Assembly: GCA_910586595.1 (NCBI GenBank)
Contig: CAJUJB010000039.1
Coordinates: forward strand, 1-25,956
Direction: 5' to 3'
From: an uncultured Muribaculaceae bacterium
GTDB lineage: Bacteria > Bacteroidota > Bacteroidia > Bacteroidales > Muribaculaceae
Length of the DNA: 25,956 nucleotides
The notes beneath the pieces are model-generated. The model searched no databases. It saw only the letters and a program-made list of their open reading frames with translations, and was not told where the DNA came from. This document shows, one piece after another, positions 23,931 to 25,956 of this stretch (position 1 is the stretch's first letter; each line of letters begins with the position of its first letter). Made by a program: the position numbers and the translations under genes.

Positions 23931-25640
23931 TCAGCGTTTTATAAGCTTGGTATTGCCGTTGGCATCCGAGCGGATAAAAATTCCATGAGCCGGACAGACA
24001 GAACCAAGCGGCAGACCCTGCAAGTTATAATACATAGCCGGGGCATCTGGTCGTACAGTGGACTGAATGCCGGTAAGCACCGGGAGATTTGCGGCAATCC
24101 ACTCGGCATTAGCCGAAAGTCGAGACGTGATATACCGGTACTTCGACATAGCTCCCGGAGAGGCCACATCCTTACCCCAGCGCAGGTAGTTGGCTTCATC
24201 TGCCGCGGCACATCTCTCTGCCACAGCAAGCAGATATTCATCAATTTCAGGTAGACGTTCCTCAAATTTTTCCCATTCCTCAATCAGCGCCTGCCGGAAG
24301 ATGCCGGTATTAAAGAGGGCCTCTATCCAGTGGACCTGCGAATAAGACGGGTGATCATTCATGATCCAGTCGGTTTTAAAGCCTCCTAAACTGGCATCCC
24401 AGATGGGGCCGAAGTTCCACAAGGCATCTTCACCGAGATCTTTATGGAGATAGAAGCTGCCATTATAGCCGTCGGTGTCATGCATCACCTCTCGCACGAT
24501 AAAGTATCTGGCAGCTGAAGCGACATCAATATACGCGGCCCAGGCAGAACCCCACGCGTCATCGGAATATATGGCCTCATTCATCTCGGTAAACTGCCGT
24601 ATGAGATAGTCTTCCTGAATAGGCGATAATTCCTCAGGCGTATGATAAGTGACACGCAGTCTGATCTTGGGAGTCTCCTGAATCACAATCTGACAAGGAT
24701 CATCGTAATTATCAATCTCCACAAGCCATCCTCCCTCGATAAGCTCGGGATCCTCGCAGAGATCCTCCTGCTCGAATATATCGAGGCGGTTAGAATCTAT
24801 CTTCATACTTTCCACCATGAAATACAGGCCTTCATAGCTTCCGTTCAACACCAGCTCGCAAGCTTCGATACGGGAAGTCCAGGGCATGCCGACCATACGG
24901 CCCAATTCCATGCCACAATGGGCCGCCAGCCATCCTGCATAAGTATCGCAGAATGGTATAAGTGCGAAATGCTTGCTCTTCGGCATGCCGAGCACCTCTG
25001 TCTTTTTATCCAATTTCAGCTTATATGGCTTCTGAGCCAATTTCCACGAAGCATTGCCTCGTCCACGTATGGTCAGGCTGATCTGGTTCGATTCATCTCC
25101 CAGAGGTTCTCCATCCACATCTTCGGGAACCTCGATATACATGCCGGCAGGTATCTTATTTACCTTATCGACCACTGGCACACTGTCTTCAGTTGTAACA
25201 TAGACAATAGGAAGAGTGCGGCTGGCCATGGAGGCAGGCCAGATTGGCTTTTCTGCGGGAACGGTATCCGGCTCTTCTATCGGAGGCACGGGTGGCTCGA
25301 CGGGAACGGTGTCCGGTTCTTCAATCGGGGGCACGGGTGGCTCGACGGGTACGGTGTCCGGCTCTTCAATCGGGGGCACTGGTGGCTCGACGGGAACGGT
25401 GTCCGGTTCTTCAATCGGGGGCACGGGTGGCTCAACAGGAACGGTGTCCGGCTCTTCAATCGGTGGCACAGGAGGCTCGACGGGAACTGTGTCCGGCTCT
25501 TCAATCGGAGGCACAGGTGGCTCACCAGGAAGTTCTGAACCATTAAGATATGATTCTGCATAGGAAAACACCGGCGGAGCTATTATAATGGCAGTGAATA
25601 AGACTACTCTTATTATCAACCCAAGAGTATTACGTAGCAT
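23931..25640 (-). CDS. CotH-kinase-family secreted protein with proline-rich repeats
   Basis: A 569-residue exported protein. After a signal peptide (about 1-29) come six copies of a 15-residue Pro/Glu unit (41-130), likely a stiff spacer, then a CotH domain (about 145-500). The domain shows IRGRGNASW with KPYKLKL (191-210), GLYFMVESMK (271-280), HDTDGYNGSFYLHKD (387-401) and NFGPIWDASLGG (409-420). CotH proteins are atypical protein kinases known in spore coats and common in Bacteroidota of unknown role. The C-terminus (YYNLQGLPL, GIFI, KLIKR, about 537-569) resembles the short C-terminal tails of surface or T9SS-exported proteins. In WDASLGG a serine stands where many relatives have a second Asp. 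A promoter lies at 25672-25703, and a terminator follows the gene. Confidence 0.88.
   Translation of the reverse strand: MLRNTLGLIIRVVLFTAIIIAPPVFSYAESYLNGSELPGEPPVPPIEEPDTVPVEPPVPPIEEPDTVPVEPPVPPIEEPDTVPVEPPVPPIEEPDTVPVEPPVPPIEEPDTVPVEPPVPPIEEPDTVPAEKPIWPASMASRTLPIVYVTTEDSVPVVDKVNKIPAGMYIEVPEDVDGEPLGDESNQISLTIRGRGNASWKLAQKPYKLKLDKKTEVLGMPKSKHFALIPFCDTYAGWLAAHCGMELGRMVGMPWTSRIEACELVLNGSYEGLYFMVESMKIDSNRLDIFEQEDLCEDPELIEGGWLVEIDNYDDPCQIVIQETPKIRLRVTYHTPEELSPIQEDYLIRQFTEMNEAIYSDDAWGSAWAAYIDVASAARYFIVREVMHDTDGYNGSFYLHKDLGEDALWNFGPIWDASLGGFKTDWIMNDHPSYSQVHWIEALFNTGIFRQALIEEWEKFEERLPEIDEYLLAVAERCAAADEANYLRWGKDVASPGAMSKYRYITSRLSANAEWIAANLPVLTGIQSTVRPDAPAMYYNLQGLPLGSVCPAHGIFIRSDANGNTKLIKR
25251..25520 (-). 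repeat. Six tandem 45-bp repeats inside the cotH gene
   Basis: Six in-frame units encode PPVPPIEEPDTVPVE, the last (25251-25295) ending VPAE. Units at 25296-25340 and 25386-25430 are identical in DNA. All differences among units are silent except the final V to A. The number of units could change by slippage without breaking the frame. Confidence 0.95.
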
Positions 25641-25671
25641 AATTAATAATATGATAATGATTTATAAGTTG

Positions 25672-25703
25672 CAAAGATAAAGATTTACCCCCGAAATTGC
25701 AAA
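25672..25703 (-). promoter_or_regulatory. Bacteroidota-type promoter of the cotH gene
   Basis: On the minus strand TTTG (25703-25700) and TATCTTTG (25679-25672) are spaced by 20 bases, an exact match to the primary Bacteroidota promoter form. The start codon of cotH is 32 bases downstream. Confidence 0.8.
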
Positions 25704-25774
25704 TATAAACCGTAGCCGACCGCAAAACGATGTCAAAAGTTGTGAAATATGAACTGAATTTGACAAGGATTTGT

Positions 25775-25782
25775 TACTTTTG
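25775..25782 (+). promoter_or_regulatory. Likely -7 element of the DUF5606 gene promoter
   Basis: TACTTTTG matches TAnnTTTG and lies 41 bases before the ATG at 25824. I find no TTTG at the usual 19-21 base distance upstream (the nearest, in GAATTTGAC, is too close), so the promoter is weaker or regulated. Confidence 0.55.
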
Positions 25783-25823
25783 CACCACATTAACAATCAA
25801 GTACTATCATAAACCCAAATAAA

Positions 25824-25956
25824 ATGATAAAAGGTATTCTTTCAATCACCGGTAAACCTGGGCTCTACCGTCTGCTCAGCCGTGGCCGCAATGCGCTCAT
25901 AGTTGAGAATATAGCTACTAAAAAGCGTATGCCCACTTATCCCCACGAAAAAGTTA
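25824..25956 (+). CDS. DUF5606 domain protein, N-terminal part (runs off window)
   Basis: The first 44 residues are visible, starting MIKGILSITGKPGLYRLLSRG and continuing NALIVENIATKKRMPTYPHEK. This is the start of the DUF5606 family, a short conserved Bacteroidota protein of unknown function. The ATG at 25824 is the natural start directly at the conserved strand. The gene diverges from cotH across a 183-base region that carries promoters in both directions. The rest lies outside the window. Confidence 0.85.
   Translation, partial: MIKGILSITGKPGLYRLLSRGRNALIVENIATKKRMPTYPHEKV

Noticed and set aside
25251..25520. Tandem repeats considered as a CRISPR array
   Set aside because: Units are directly adjacent with no spacers and translate to a perfect protein repeat in one frame.
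24642..25538. 298-codon open frame on the plus strand opposite cotH, with glycine- or arginine-rich repeat frames beside it
   Set aside because: It is antisense to a well-supported CotH gene. The open frames arise because the 45-bp repeat is a multiple of three and free of stops, so all frames stay open. No signal or domain is seen.

Overview
The window looks like a chromosomal segment of a Bacteroidales bacterium. The reasons are Bacteroidota-type promoters (TTTG, 20 bases, TAnnTTTG) before 19234 and on both sides of the 25.7 kb intergenic region, a FecI/FecR-type sigma/anti-sigma pair feeding an outer-membrane barrel with an STN domain, a PorT-like barrel, a DUF5606 gene and a CotH protein with a Bacteroidota-style C-terminus. 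A gut family such as Muribaculaceae is plausible from base and codon use, but the window cannot prove it.

Region 1 (1-15101) is a surface polysaccharide locus (O-antigen or capsule, Wzx/Wzy type), all on the plus strand. After the last 18 codons of an upstream gene come a GINT1-N-like beta-propeller protein, a hexapeptide acetyltransferase, a Wzx flippase, a Wzy-like polymerase, three GT4 glycosyltransferases with a GT2 enzyme, a WbuB-like GT4 enzyme and a WbpV-like SDR reductase. These genes are strongly AT-rich. After a 132-base gap the composition rises and four tightly packed genes follow: UDP-glucuronate 4-epimerase, UDP-glucose 6-dehydrogenase, a WbpL/WecA-like undecaprenyl-phosphate sugar-1-phosphate transferase and a WbuC-like cupin. 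My reading is that UDP-Glc is converted to UDP-GlcA and UDP-GalA. A 2-acetamido-6-deoxy sugar (QuiNAc or FucNAc type) would prime the lipid carrier, the GTs extend it, the acetyltransferase and perhaps the propeller protein decorate it, Wzx flips it and Wzy polymerises it.

Region 2 (15102-19103): a 441-base gene-free stretch with a striking 21-bp inverted repeat leads into a compact surface-signalling module. It consists of an ECF sigma factor, an unusually short FecR-like anti-sigma with one membrane segment and a DUF4974-like domain, and a large outer-membrane barrel with STN, carboxypeptidase-regulatory and plug-like domains. The three overlap end to end.

Region 3 (19180-22772): from a good promoter, a LysM plus type-1 periplasmic-binding protein, a PorT-like barrel and RadA, all in one direction.

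Region 4 (22769-25956): on the minus strand, a flippase-like (LPG synthase transmembrane family) protein and a CotH-family secreted protein with six 15-residue proline-rich repeats, separated by a strong terminator. The start of a DUF5606 gene runs out of the window on the plus strand, divergent from cotH. I found no CRISPR array, tRNA, rRNA or transposase gene.
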